The translations under genes were made by a program, and so were the position numbers. This document shows, one piece after another, positions 11,740-23,277 of a DNA stretch of 64,000 bases (positions are counted from its first letter, which is position 1; each line of letters starts with the position of its first letter). The stretch is taken from assembly GCA_024291935.2 (NCBI GenBank), contig CM044320.1, positions 33,634,001-33,698,000 of the forward strand, read 5' to 3'. The stretch is from Okapia johnstoni (lineage: Eukaryota; Chordata; Mammalia; Artiodactyla; Giraffidae). The notes below the pieces were generated by a model. It made no database searches. It was not told where the DNA came from and saw nothing but the letters and a program-made list of their open reading frames with translations.

Positions 11740-12330
11740 CACGAATAACTATGTAATTAATCGCACAACCCGTTCTTTAGAATGGATAGTTTAAAAGGTG
11801 CCAATTGTTGGAAGTCAGACTGATATTGGTGGAAATGTGAAAAGGCACAACCGCTTAGGGACACAGCTTGGCAGTTTTCGCAAAAACATGTACCTACCTT
11901 GCAACCCAGTCTTTCTATGTCTATGAATTTACCCAAGATAAATGAAAACATTGCCTACACAAAGATTGGTACACAAATATTTGTAGCAGCCTTCTTTACA
12001 ATAGCCTCCAACTGGAAATAAGCCAAATGGCCATCAACAAATGAATTAAATGGATAAACAAAATATGATGCCAACCCAATAGAACATACATCAACAATAA
12101 GACCACACAACAACATGGATGAATCTTGAAACATTATGAGGAAAAGAAGCCCAACTCAAAAGAACATGTCATATGATTCTATTTATATGAAGTCTAGACA
12201 ATGCAGTTAAATGGTTAAAGACTAAAAGCAAGTCACATTTGCCTTGAACTGGGGTAGAGGGAAGGGCATGGGAAACATTTTCCCAATTTTTTCATGTCTT
12301 AATTTTATGGTGGTTTTAATATATAGAAAT
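11740..12330 (+). mobile_element. Old L1 3' portion
   Basis: Typical L1 tail phrases in + orientation: 'tttgtagcagccttctttac', 'aaatggccatcaacaaatg', 'tggatgaatcttgaaac', 'tatgattctatttatatga'. It is diverged, with soft borders. Confidence 0.55.
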
Positions 12331-12913
12331 TTTAACTTTTTAATGTAGTAATTTCCTTCCCAGTTTTTACCTTTGGCATCGTACTTTGAAAGTCCTCACT
12401 TTAAGATTATTTAAATATCCACATATTTTATTTTATACTTTCATGATTTTATTTTGCTATGCTTAACTCATTCATCCAGGACAGATTAATTTTGGTGAAT
12501 AGAAGGAAATAGAGATCTAATGTTTTCCAAACAGGTAAGGATTTGACCTGATACTAGCTATTGAATATTCCATCATTTCCTCAATTATTGAATGTGGGTG
12601 GTATATCAAGGATTATGTTAAACTAATACAAACGTGGTCTCTGGCCTCAAGGAGCTATGTCTGGTGAGAGAGATGGACTGGTGATGAGATAGTTACAGTG
12701 AAGTGAGATCAGCTCAATGATGGTGTCAATTACAAGGTGCTACTGGATTACAGGCATTTCCAGTTATGGGCATGCCTAGAGAAGAGAGCTAGAGACATGA
12801 CTGGGGACTGTCCCTTGGTGCCCTGTGCCTGCTGCCTGGGTCATGAATAAGAGAGTGGCACGGAATCTGGCTCATAGGGACTTTTATTTCATGTCATCTT
12901 AAATTCAGTGGGG

Positions 12914-12966
12914 AGCTATACACCTGAAACTACCACAACATTGTAAATCAACTATACTTCGGTTAA
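12914..12966 (+). mobile_element. Terminal fragment of ruminant L1
   Basis: It contains 'cacaacattgtaaatcaact' and 'atacttc', the last bases of the L1 tail also seen at 29749-30078 and 57428-57475. Confidence 0.5.
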
Positions 12967-13499
12967 GAAAATTCAGTGGGGAGTCACAGTTGAATTTTGA
13001 GCAATGGAATGGAATACTCAAAGTATTGTGCAGTGATCATACTGCTAGGGGGCTGCATATTGAGTAGTCTCATAGTGCACTGCTTTTTTGCTATGAAAAA
13101 AGTTTTCATAGCAAAATCACAGTTTTGAATTATGTGTTTGATGTTGATCAATGTCTCACGTTACCTTCTTCAGAAGGGGTAGGAGAAATTGTTTGTTTAC
13201 TAATTATAAGAGGGTTTTCATGCAGAAACCTGAATTATCTGATATAATATCTCTGATTTAACCTCTTAATAGCTCTGCCTGAATTTGACTCGGACCTCGG
13301 TCATCTTTAACAGTTACATAATCATTTCAATCTGATCATTTGTGTGAGGGTAGAGAGAGATGCTTATTATCGGTGTCCCTTTGCCCATAAGCCCATTATA
13401 CTCAATTCAAATAAGTAATTCATGTCCTACCTACTATCTGTCCAGCAAAACTTTATAGACTCCAAGAGACTTCAATATTTAGCTCATGTTTTTAAATTA
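12967..13499. other. Non-coding stretch, nothing recognised
   Basis: It contains a short imperfect hairpin near 13085-13115 (gctatgaaaaaag / ttttcatagc). No gene was seen. Confidence 0.5.
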
Positions 13500-13612
13500 A
13501 AGCTCTGTGAGGTAACTCTAGTCTGTATCATAATCTATATTCTGCAGATGAGGAATCTACAAAGAGAGTAAGCGACTCACTAGAGACACACAGTGAGGTG
13601 GGGGGGCTTGGA
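13500..13612 (+). mobile_element. MIR fragment
   Basis: 'ctgcagatgaggaatctac' followed by 'gagtaagcgactcactagag' and 'cacacagtgagg' matches the MIR 3' half. Confidence 0.5.
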
Positions 13613-13840
13613 CCAAAGTGCCCTTGCTGTGCCTGGTACCACCCCATGGCCATTCAGTCCCATGGTCGGTGAAGGTGGTGGGTTGCCCTTGTGTGGGGAA
13701 CAGTGTTATTGCAGTGGGGGCTGAACTTGAGCTGGGCTCCATGAAGTCCACACAGTCAGGAAGTTCTTCCCTTAGAAGAGTCCTCAGAAACCAGTACAGG
13801 TTGTCAGGTCGCTTAGTCTCTCCCCATGAAGAAGCAGTGT

Positions 13841-14152
13841 TGGACTTCGCTGGTGGTCCAGTGGATAAGAATCTGCCTGCTAATGCAGGGGACATGGGTT
13901 CAATCCCTTGTCAGGGAAGATTCCATATGCTGCAGAGCAACTAAGCCCATACACCACAACTACTGAATCTGCATGCTGCGATCACTGAAGCCCACCACCT
14001 AGAGTCTGTGCTCCGCAAAGAGAGAAACCACTGTGATGAGAAGCCCATGCACCACAATGAAGAGTAGCTCCTGCTTGCTGCAACTAGAGAATGTTCCCTG
14101 CAGCAACGGAGACCCAGCACAACTTGAAAATAAATAAATAAATAATAATAAA
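13841..14152 (+). mobile_element. CHR-type tRNA SINE, full length
   Basis: Head 'ggacttcgctggtggtccag', body 'gagaagcccatgcaccac', tail of taaa repeats. The direct repeat aagaagcagtg at 13829-13839 and 14153-14163 fixes the insertion. Confidence 0.9.
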
Positions 14153-14163
14153 AAGAAGCAGTG

Positions 14164-14552
14164 GTTTTGGCAGACTGTGGGCTGTCCTCTGCCACCAACA
14201 GTAACCCTTTATGAACTCTGTGGTGTCACAGTTCTTTCCAAAGCATTAAACATGGCACCTGATGGATGCTTTCAATCAGTTATCCAATGTGGCTGCCACT
14301 GTCTGAAATCAGTGGTTAACTGCCCTCTCCACCTCCGCAACAAAGGGAATCCTCTATAGGCAGATAACACTTGTGGAAAGTTTCTTCTTAACTCTTTCTT
14401 AAACACTTTGCCGGTAGACCTCTCTTTCACCCACACTTCAGGACAAGGGTCAATCTGAACTCCTGTATATTTGATTAGAAACTCCCTCCTCCTTCTCTTT
14501 AAGAAAACATTAAATGTGCCTTGTAAGTGGCTCAGTACCGTCTCATATCTTC
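14164..14552. other. Non-coding stretch, nothing recognised
   Basis: No exon-like frame or repeat was identified. Confidence 0.45.
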
Positions 14553-14625
14553 AGTTCAGTTCAGTCACTCAGTCGTGTCCGACTCTTTGCGACCCCATGA
14601 ATCGCAGCACGCCAGCACCAAATTA
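14553..14625 (-). mobile_element. BovB 3'-end fragment
   Basis: 'cagttcagttcagtcactc' and 'gaccccatgaatcgcagcac' are the reversed BovB terminus. The copy is only about 70 bases long. Confidence 0.7.
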
Positions 14626-14904
14626 GTGGCATCAGCAGTCTGTAGTCACTCTTTAGTTTTAAAAACAATGTAAGAAGGGCTGCATACATTACTCTTCAAA
14701 TAGTGGTATACATTTATCCTTTCAAAGAAATACCCAAGGCTTATGAGTAACACAGAACCTTAGGGGGGAGGATATTTACTTTTTCTAAATTAAAATGTAA
14801 TATGAGTTAGTTGTAGAAAATTTGAAAATTTTAATTCTTAAACAATTTTAAATGAAGGGAAATAAACACACTCATGTATTATTTTCTGTATTCTGATGCC
14901 TTGA

Positions 14905-15400
14905 CATCTGCTGTGTTGCTGATTCTGGAGGGACTGCCCCTGCCAGGATGAGCCCATTGAGAGTCAACAACTTACCTGTGAGTGCACTTTTCAAATACAC
15001 ACCAGCCAATTCAGAGCCCACACCCCAGCCACTTCCTCTATTAGGATCTCATGCACTGGCCTGCTATCCACCCGTCCTGAATGCCCCTGGGCCAGTTACC
15101 AGACAGCTGGGGATAGCCCCGATGCTCCATGGGCTGCTGAAGTCATTCAACCTAGCCAATCCTAATACTGCTCAGCCTGTCTTGCCCATTCCCTCCCACA
15201 GAAACCACAATAGAGACATCTGCCCACAAACTACCCCCCCTCTGCTTCTTGACTGGCCCTGGTGCTGCCCCATGTGGCCTGGCATGCCCCTTCCTCTTAG
15301 AAACTGTGAGCAGCAATCTACCTTTTTGTTGGTAATTATCTTCTCATATTTTGGACTTAGTATACCTCAAATCTTCTATTCATATACTTTTTTCTTAGGC
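14905..15400. other. Possible solitary LTR or other old repeat
   Basis: A compositionally distinct, C-rich block with motifs such as 'ccatgtggcctggcatgccc' and 'gtgagcagcaatctacc', followed by a T-rich end. It resembles a solitary long terminal repeat in composition, but no clear terminal repeats were found. The 161-codon frame across it (14948-15433) has no recognised domain. Confidence 0.3.
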
Positions 15401-15452
15401 AATAAAGAACCCAAAAAGTCATATAAAATGTAATATTTTGTATAGCATGTAC

Positions 15453-15670
15453 TGAGGCTTCCCAGGTGGCACTCATGGTAAAGAGCCTGCCTGTCAATGC
15501 AGGAGACATAAGCGATGCGGGTTCAATACCAAGGTCAGGAAGATCCCCTGGAGAAGGGTATGGCAACCCACTCTAGTATTCTTGCCTGGAGAATCCCAAG
15601 GACAGAGGAGCCTGATGTGCCACAGTCCATAGGGTCGCAGAGTTGGACATGACTGAAGTGACTTGCACAA
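15453..15670 (+). mobile_element. Bov-tA SINE
   Basis: 'ggcttcccaggtggcactc' through 'ggaagatcccctggagaagg' to 'catgactgaagtgacttg', complete. Confidence 0.9.
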
Positions 15671-16298
15671 TGATAATGACACATAGCATTTACTATTTCA
15701 TAAATACTTAGGAAACATTGTATTTAAAAGCTCCAGTGTGGTCCATCACAGGGTTACACTCTGGTTTTTAAGATGTTCCCTTGTTTGTTGACACCTTTAG
15801 GTTGTTTTCAGTATACACTGTTGAAATATTTTAATTCATTTCCATGTACAAAAGCCTTTATGTATGTCTTTAATATTTTTAGGATAAACTCAAAGAAGTA
15901 GAATTTATGGGCTGAAGAATATAAATATCTCTTTTTCCCTTGATACAGTTTTCCAAATTTCCTTTTAGAAAGGTTATGCCAGTCATCATTTTCACCAGAA
16001 GTATATGAAACTGTTAAGAGTGTCTCTCTTCTCACCTCTTTCCCTTCTTCAAGGCTCCCTTGTGGGTACAATCATTTATTAGGGTAAGTCATTTTGATAG
16101 GAGGGGAATTCCCTCTTTTTTCAGTGCAGTAATTCTGAGGTAATCTGTACTGTGGTCAGGCCAAATTTGAAGGAATTGACCATAGTGAGTTTGTGGAAGC
16201 TAATGACTCTCGTGTATTTCAGAAGTAGGAAGTGAGGTTGGCATTTGTTTGAGCCTCACTGCTATTTCCAGATGTTACTCCCCATTGTCCCTTACTAG
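15671..16298. other. Non-coding stretch, probably old L1-like in part
   Basis: Phrases such as 'tttaggttgttttcagtata' and 'aggataaactcaaagaag' resemble diverged antisense L1, but the match is too weak for firm borders. Confidence 0.35.
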
Positions 16299-17045
16299 AG
16301 GCATGCCTCAGAGATATTACAGGTTTTGTTCCAGACCACTGCATTATTACTTTATGCAAAATATCATAATAAAATATGTCACACGAATTTGTTGGTTTCC
16401 CAGTGTGTGTGTACATGTGTGTGTGTTAGTCACTTAGTCATGTCTGACTGTTTGCAACCTCCTGTAGCCTGCCAGGCTCCTCTGTGCATGGGAATTCTCC
16501 AGGCAAGAATACTGGAATGGGTTGCCATTCCCTTCTGCAGGGGGTCTTCCCAACCTAGGGATTGAACCCAGGTCTCCATTACAGCCAGGTCTCCATTAAA
16601 GACTGCATTACAGGCAGTCTTTACTGTCTGAGCCAGTAATTCCAGCCAGGTATTCCCAGTGCATATAAAAGTTATACTCTACTGTAATCTAAGTGTACAA
16701 TAACAATATGTCTAAAAAATTTGTACATACCTTAATTTTGAAACACTTCATTGCTAAAAAAAAAATACTAACCATCATCTGGTCCTTCAGTGAGTCATGA
16801 TCTTGAAATAGCAACATCAAAGATCCTGATCACAGAGCACTGTGACAAATATAATAATAATGAAAAAGTTTGAAATATTGTGAGAATTACCAAAAATGTG
16901 ATGCAGGGATATGAAATGAGCTGTTGGGAAAATGGTGTTGATAAACTTGCCCATACACGATTGCCACAGACCTTCAATTTGTAAAACAAAGGAACAAAAA
17001 AACACAAGATCTGGGAAGTGGAATAAAATGACATATGCCTGTACC
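16299..17045. mobile_element. Tigger1-type DNA transposon, internally deleted, with a SINE inside
   Basis: The left end 'gaggcatgcctcagagatat' and right end 'gacatatgcctgt' are the imperfect Tigger terminal repeats. Internal marks are 'gtcacacgaatttgttggtt', 'aaccatcatctggtccttca' and 'aaaaagtttgaaatattgtg'. The transposase region is missing. Nothing functional is encoded. Confidence 0.75.
16403..16650 (-). mobile_element. Bov-tA SINE inside Tigger, with a scrambled 5' region
   Basis: Reversed A unit ('gtcacttagtcatgtctgac', 'ctccaggcaagaatactgg'). The head region is partly repeated: 'caggtctccatta' occurs twice. 'ttcccagtg' occurs on both sides and fits a target-site duplication within Tigger. 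Confidence 0.85.
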
Positions 17046-17110
17046 TTCATTTAGGTTTTCTGTTTATTCAGCCCTCTTCTTTCCTTATTTTAATCACCTG
17101 CCACCCCACT

Positions 17111-17128
17111 CCCCCCCCCCCCCCCCCC
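17111..17128. repeat. Poly-C run of 18
   Basis: Eighteen consecutive C, giving G18 on the other strand. This is a possible quadruplex and a likely length-variable, assembly-sensitive site. Confidence 0.9.
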
Positions 17129-17261
17129 TCCAGGAGGCTGCCCCTTGTGTTCTGACATTTTCCTCTCCTGCCATCCCTTGATGTCATCCTGGGCAACTTT
17201 GGTCTTTCTTCTCTTTCCCAACACACCTCATCTTCACTGCACCGCAGTGCCTCCTTGGGCA

Positions 17262-17449
17262 CATCTTGTGTGTGTATTTGTGCTCAGTCATGTCCGAACT
17301 CATGGGCTGAAAACCACCAGTCCCTGTCCATGAGATTTCCCAGGCAAGAATACTGAAGTGGGTTGCCATTTCCCACTCCGGGGGATCTTGCCACATCTCC
17401 TGTATTGAAAGGTGGATTCTTTACCAGTGCACCACCTGGGCGATCCCTG
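17262..17449 (-). mobile_element. Bov-tA SINE
   Basis: Reversed Bov-tA from 'gctcagtcatgtccgaactc' to 'gtgcaccacctgggcgatcc'. Confidence 0.9.
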
Positions 17450-17632
17450 GGCATCTCTTACTTGGCCCTCGAATCAGCTGCAAATCCTTTACCTCTGATC
17501 TTTTCCCTACTGACCATGGTCTTGTATTTTTATGACTGTCACACAAACATTCTAGCCACCTGCCTGTTCTTTTAACCTTTTCTGGTGTCTCCTTTCTTAC
17601 CTAGCATGTACTCTGTGACACACTATTTTACT

Positions 17633-17853
17633 ATTGTTGTCCCTTGAATAACAGCAAAGGCTGGGGCTTTGACCCTCAATACAATCAAAAATCCATGTGT
17701 AACTTTATAGTCCACTCTCTGTATCCATGGTTCCACATCCATGGATTCAACCAAGTGCAGACTGTTCAGTACCCTGGTTTGTCTTTAGTGAAAGAAATCT
17801 GAGTATAAGTAGACCTCTGCATTTTAAACCCATGTTGTTCAACAGTCAATTGC
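17633..17853. mobile_element. MER2-like (Tigger-group) DNA element
   Basis: The ends 'ttgttgtcccttgaataaca' and 'acccatgttgttcaacag' are imperfect inverted copies. 'agtataagtagacctctgc' and 'tccatggattcaaccaag' lie inside. It has no coding capacity. Confidence 0.5.
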
Positions 17854-18509
17854 TGAATGTTATAGATATTACTTATTCATTTGTTTTCTTGACTTTCTGC
17901 ATAATTCCCTACAATTGACTGATCTTGGGCCAGTAAAGCCACCTCTTTTCTCTGCTTTGGTTTTCCAGCTTTTAGACATGTCACTACTTTTGAAGTCAAA
18001 GCCAAGAGAATAAAATTTCCTCCCTCTAGTTTATGTAGGAGAAGTGAATCTTTCTGTGATGCGTTGATGTTATATCATTGTTAGGTGGGACCCTAATTCC
18101 CATGTGAAAGGTTGTTGGTTTTCCCTGTCCATGCTTGGCAGCAAAGCCTTATTTTCCCAGCCAGGCTGGAATAGCTTTGAGTACAATCTTCATTACAGAA
18201 ATAAATAGGAACCCATGTAAGAAGTGAGCCATTCAGGTTGGGCAAATGTGGAATGCATTAGGATGAAACTTGTAGCTTATAATTAGTTCCTAGAAAACAG
18301 TGCAAATGTGCCTCTTGCCTTAGTGATAACTAGCCAAGAAATGTAGGGGACTGAGATGTAGTGCTAGGGAACTTCACTAGCTCTTTGGTACCTGGAAATC
18401 AAGCTCAAACTGCTTAGTGAGACATCTAAGGCCCCCCACAGTCTACTCTTCCAGCTTGATCTCCTGTTTCACACTATATCCATATTGATCTACTTACTAT
18501 TTTCTAATT
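17854..18509. other. Non-coding stretch, nothing recognised
   Basis: Unique-looking sequence. Short open frames have no exon features. Confidence 0.5.
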
Positions 18510-20400
18510 GTTGTTGTTCAGTAGCTCAGTCGTGTCCAACTCAGTCTTTGTGACCCCGTGGACTGCAGCATGCCAGGCTTCCCCATCCTTCACCACCTCC
18601 TGGAATCTGTTCAAACTCATTGAGTCGGTGATGCCATCTAACCATCCTCTGTTGTCCCCTTCTCCTCCTGCCTTCACTTTTCTTCCAGCACCAGGCTGTT
18701 TTCCAATGAGTCAGCTCTTCGCATCAGGTGGCCAAAGTATTGGAGCTTCAGCTTCATCATCAGTCCTTCCAACGAATATTCAGGGTTGATTTCCTTCAGG
18801 GTTGACTGGTTTGATCTCCTTTCTGTCCAAGGGACTCTCAAGAGTCTTCTACAGCACCACCATTTGAAGGCGTCAATTCTTCGGCGCTCAGCCATTTTTA
18901 TTGTCCAGCTCTCACATCCATACATGATTACTGGAAAAATCATGCATGCTTGCTAAGTCACTTCAGTCATGTCACTAGCTCTTTGCCGACTCTATGGAGT
19001 AGCCTGCCAGACTCCTCTGTCCATGGGATTCTCCAAGCAAGAATCAGGAGCGGGTTGCCATTTCCTCCTCCAGGGCTCATAGTTTTGACTATACAGACCT
19101 TTGTAGGCAAAGTACTATCTCTGCTTTTTAATACATTATCTAGGTTTGCCATTGCTTTTCTTCCAAAGAGCAAGTGTCTTTTAATTTCATGGCTGCAGTC
19201 ACCATCTGCAGTGATTTTGGAGCCCAAGAAAATGAAATCTGTGACTATTTCTATTGTTTCCCCATCTACTTGCCATGAAGTGATGGGACCGGATGCCATG
19301 ATCTTAGTTTTTTGAATGTTGAGCTTTAAGCCATATTTTCACTTTCCCCTTTCCCCTTCATCAAGAGACTCTTTAATTCCTCTTTGCTTTCTTCTATAAA
19401 GGTGGTGTCATCTGTGTATCTGAGGTTATTATTTCTCCTGGCAATCTTAATTTTGGATTGTGCTTCATCCAGCCCGGCATTTCTCATGATGTACTCTGCA
19501 TATAAGTTAAATAAGCAGAGTGACAATATACAGCCTTGACTCCTTTTCCTATTTGGAACCAGTCTGTTGTTCCATGTCAGGTTCTAACTGTTGCTTCTTG
19601 ACCTGCATACAGGTTTCTCAGTAGGCAGGGAAGGTGATCTGGTATTCCCATCTCTTAAGAATTTTCTACAGTTTGTTGTGATCTACACAGTCAAAGGCTT
19701 TAGCATAGTCAATGTTTTCCTGAAACTCTCTTGCTTTATGATCCAACAGATGTTGGCAATTTGATCTCTAGTTCCTCTGCCTTTTCTCAATCCACCTTGT
19801 AAACTGGAAGTTCTTGGTTCACATACTGCTAAAGCCTAGCTTGAAGGATTTTGAGCATTACTTTGCTAGCATGTGAGATGAGTGCAATTGTGCTGTAGTT
19901 TGAGCATTCTTTGGCATTGCCTTTCTTTGGGACCGGAATGAAAACTGACCTTTTCCAGTCCTGTGGCCACTGCTGACTTTTCCAAATTTACTGGCATATT
20001 GAGTGCAGCACTTTCACAGCATCATCTTTTAGGATTTGAAATAGCTCAACTGGAATTCCATCACCTCCACTAGCTTTGTTCATAGTGATGCTTCCTAAGG
20101 CCTACTTGACTCCACACTCCAGGATGTCTGGCTCTAGGTGAGTGATCACACCATCAGGTTATCTAGGTCATGAAGATCTTTTTTGTATAGTTCTTCTGTG
20201 TATTCTTGCCACCTCTTCTTAATATCTTCTGCTTCTGTTATGTCCATACTGTTTCTTTTATTGTACCTATCTTTGCATGAAATATTCCCTTGGTATCTCT
20301 AATTTTCTTGAAGAGATCTCTAGTCTTTCCCCTTCTATTGTTTTCCTCTATTTCTTTGCATTGTTCACGTAAAAGGCTTTCTTATCTCTCTTTTATTTTT
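18510..20400 (-). mobile_element. BovB (RTE) LINE, 5'-truncated
   Basis: The reversed 3' end starts near 18510 ('ttgttgttcagtagctcagt'). The remains of the reverse transcriptase then run leftward in sense, including a palm-like 'YTDDTTF' where YADD is usual, on minus-strand reading near 19405. Frameshifts and stops break the frame into pieces. A Bov-A sits inside at 18945-19076. The 5' edge near 20400 passes through the segment between endonuclease and reverse transcriptase. Confidence 0.9.
18945..19076 (-). mobile_element. Bov-A SINE inserted in BovB
   Basis: 'gctaagtcacttcagtcatg', 'gtccatgggattctccaagc' and 'ggttgccatttcctcctcc' interrupt the BovB phrase that normally runs from 'ctggaaaaaccat' to 'agccttgacta'. 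Confidence 0.85.
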
Positions 20401-20603
20401 TCTGAGAGAGAAAAAAAGAATCTCTTTTCTTTTTTCTTTCTGAGGTGTATGTATGTCTTACAAGAGTAAGACATGATACTTGTAGAATTTAGAACAATGC
20501 AGGACAGTAGAAAGGAAAAAAGAGCTTTGACTGGCCACTCAGACAAAATAATTGGACAACTTTCACTGTGTTTCCTTCTAGATTTTTTTCTCCCCTGAAA
20601 ATA

Positions 20604-20683
20604 TTGGGTTGGTCAAAAAGTTCATTCGGGGCTTTCCATCTGATGTTATGGAAAAATTCGAATGAATGTTTTAGTCAACCCAA
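20604..20683. mobile_element. 80-bp mariner-type MITE
   Basis: A nearly perfect palindrome: 'ttgggttggtcaaaaagttc' pairs with the end 'gaatgttttagtcaacccaa'. It is bounded by TA on both sides (20602-20603 and 20684-20685), the mariner target duplication. Confidence 0.85.
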
Positions 20684-20809
20684 TAGTTATGTTTGTTTCT
20701 TGATTTTATGTAGTCTCTGTGTCTTTCATGCTGCTTTTTAAGTTAAGCAATACAAAAACATTTTCCATATTTATAAAGCTCATAAAAATAATTTTTATTA
20801 TATTTTTTG

Positions 20810-21350
20810 TCAGTAACAGAAATTTATTTCTCATGGTCCATGAGCTGGAAGTCTGAGGTCATGGTTCCAGTGTGGTTGGGTTTTGGAGACAGTGCTGTGG
20901 TGGTGCAGCTGGCCCGCTTCTTGTTGTCACCTCAGAAAGACAGCGAGCCAGCTCTCCAGCCTCTTCTGATAACTGCACTATTACCATTCGTTACAGTCCA
21001 ACTCTCAAATCTGTACATAACTACTGAGAAAACCATAGCTCTGACTATACAGACCTTTGTTGGCAAGGTGATGTCTCTACTTTTTAGTACCCTGCCTAGG
21101 TTGAACCATAAAAAAGGCTGAACATTGAAGAATTGATACTTTTGAATTGTGTTGCTGGAGAAGACTCTTGAAAGTCCCTTGGGAAGCAAGGAGATCAAAC
21201 CAGTCAAAGGCCCCATCTCCAGATATAATCACATTGTGGATTAGATTTTATCATATGAATTTTGTAGGATGCATTCATTCTATAACAGCATCCAAGTAGG
21301 TGCGAAGGAAGAATTGTATCCTCTTATAACTGCCTCACATTGCCTGAGCT
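20810..21350. other. Old repeat-like sequence hosting a BovB fragment
   Basis: The left part ('gtaacagaaatttatttctc', 'ctggaagtctgaggtcatgg') and right part ('ccagatataatcacattgtg') look like two sides of an older mammalian repeat. I could not name the family. Confidence 0.35.
20988..21205. mobile_element. Rearranged BovB fragment with an internal inversion
   Basis: 20988 to about 21100 is antisense BovB ('agtccaactctcaaatctg', 'cagacctttgttggcaagg'). About 21101-21205 is sense BovB ('gaagaattgatacttttgaa', 'gagaagactcttgaaagtcc'). The two pieces are neighbours in intact BovB, so one has been flipped at the join. The sense half stops before the usual 3' tail. Confidence 0.75.
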
Positions 21351-21910
21351 AAGTAGAGAGTGGCCATTATCTGAGAAGGAGCTCACTCTGAGGAGCTCCT
21401 CAGAGCTCTGTATGAGGTGGGGCAACAGGAAAGGGAGAGATGCTTCTGAGATTCTCTGGGTGATGGAGATCAAAACCTTCACTTTCGGAAGCCTGTCAAA
21501 ATAGCTGAAGCTGTGACTCTCCAGCTTCACTTATGATGATAATGTAATAAGTTTCTGCTGAAGAGCTACAAGGATTGAAAAAAAAATGTTTCTGGAAAGG
21601 GGCCAGACAGACTCCCAGGAAGTCAGGCAATGTGGGTATCAAGCAAGAGTTAAGCACTTTCAACCTCTTTGCTCCACAGGTCAGGTTAAAATTCCAACAC
21701 CCCTGACTTTAGATTGAATTTCATCTATCCTGAAGGAAAGATCTTTGGGTTGCATATTAGATATGATAAGATCAGAAGAGCAATGGTCCCTGAATGGCTC
21801 ACAAACAATCTGGCAGTCAGAATTGCTTTACAAAGGAGAGGAACACTCTGATGAACAGGCTTGGGGGCCCTTGGACATGAGGCATCCAATTCTATTTTCC
21901 CCTACACGAG
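21351..21910. other. Non-coding stretch, nothing recognised
   Basis: No gene, RNA or named repeat was identified. Confidence 0.45.
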
Positions 21911-22036
21911 CCCTGGAGAAAGAAATGGCAACCCACTTCGGTATTCTTGCCTGGAGAATTTCATGGACAGAGGAGCCTGGCAGGCTACAGTCTGTGGGAT
22001 CACAAAGAGTCAGACACAAATGAGTGACTAACACTT
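21911..22036 (+). mobile_element. Bov-A monomer SINE
   Basis: 'ctggagaaagaaatggcaac' through 'ggcaggctacagtctgtggg' to 'gagtgactaacac'. Confidence 0.85.
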
Positions 22037-23057
22037 ACTTACCTAACCATGCAGAGCTTTCTTCAAGTGCAGCCACTGGAGAGAGCTTCAAGAAAATAAA
22101 TACTTCTTAGAATGCAGCTTCAATCAACTCCTGAAACTTCACCCACTTGCCAAAGGTGTCACATGTTTCAATAAGCAGAAGAGTGGAGGTGCCAGTGGCA
22201 CAACATGCCATCATAGGGAGAGACCTTCAATGCCAATTTTTGGATATGTAAAAAGCAGGATGCCAGTTTATTTCTGAATGCAAAGTGTCTGCATCAGAAG
22301 ACCTTGTCTGGGTATCAGTGTGGTTTTCTTCATTTTTCTCCCTGTAGGTAGACCCATGTAGAAGTTCTGCTTTTGAATCAGAGGTCAGATTCTCTTCCTC
22401 TTCCATGGTGACTGAGGCTGAGATTGTGGCAAAGGTCATCACAGGTACAGTTCTTCCTGAATAGGAAGGCATGTATTGGGGTCTGAAATTGAGTACTCTT
22501 CAAAAAGAGTAGGGGTGTATGAAGGCTCTATTGACAAATACTATCTAAGAATGGATGGAAATCTGGAAAATTACCTGATTAATCTGCTGTATCTCAACAC
22601 CCTGTATGAGCCCCCATTTTGAGCAAGCTACTCTGCTGGCTTCCGTTAAGACCACTCTGACTAAATATCTGCTTTTCTTCAGGGTTCGTTTGGCTGTTTG
22701 GACTGAAACACAGGAAAGGCAGTCATGGAAGACTTACTTGCCTTCTTTTCCAAGTGTAGTAAGGACTCATGGATAAATGTCTTGATAGGCTTGAGTGAAA
22801 TATCAATGAATCTAAACCTCATCCCTGCTGTGAATTTTCTAGGTAATCTGCATTTCTGGATGGTCCATGATAATTAGGTATTTGGTTTCTGGTCTGATAG
22901 GTGTTCTGTCAATTTAGTGTGCATTTTGTTTGATGTACGAGAAGGTAAAATTTGTTCTGAAAAAGTCCAGTTTTACTAATCAGACTCATATCAGCAGATG
23001 CATTTTCTAATACTTAACTTTGGTATATCCTCCTGATACATTACCTAAATGTCATTT
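22037..23057. other. Unassigned block; the minus strand has an 81-codon open frame
   Basis: The minus-strand frame at 22472-22227 is acidic and hydrophilic (MEEEENLTSDSK). Broken frames continue on both sides, which would fit an old retrocopy or transposon remnant. No family was recognised. Confidence 0.35.
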
Positions 23058-23070
23058 TTAATGATAGCGT

Positions 23071-23277
23071 TGTTGTTTAGTCGCTAAGTCATATCTGACT
23101 CTTACGCGACCCCATGGACTGTAGCCCACCAGCTCCTCTGTCCGTAGGATATCCCAGGCAAGAGTACTGGATTGGGTTGCCATTTCCTACTCCAGAGGAT
23201 CTTCCTAACCCAGGGGTCAAACCCACGTGTCCTGTACTGGCAGGTGGATTTTTTACCACGAGCCACCAGGGAAGCCC
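23071..23277 (-). mobile_element. Bov-tA SINE with target-site duplication
   Basis: Complete reversed Bov-tA. Its edges are set by the direct repeat aatgatagcgt at 23060-23070 and 23278-23288. Confidence 0.92.

Noticed and set aside
14948..15433. 161-codon open frame on + strand
   Set aside because: It is proline-rich, has no known domain and lies in a block that looks like an old repeat; no exon signals agree with it.
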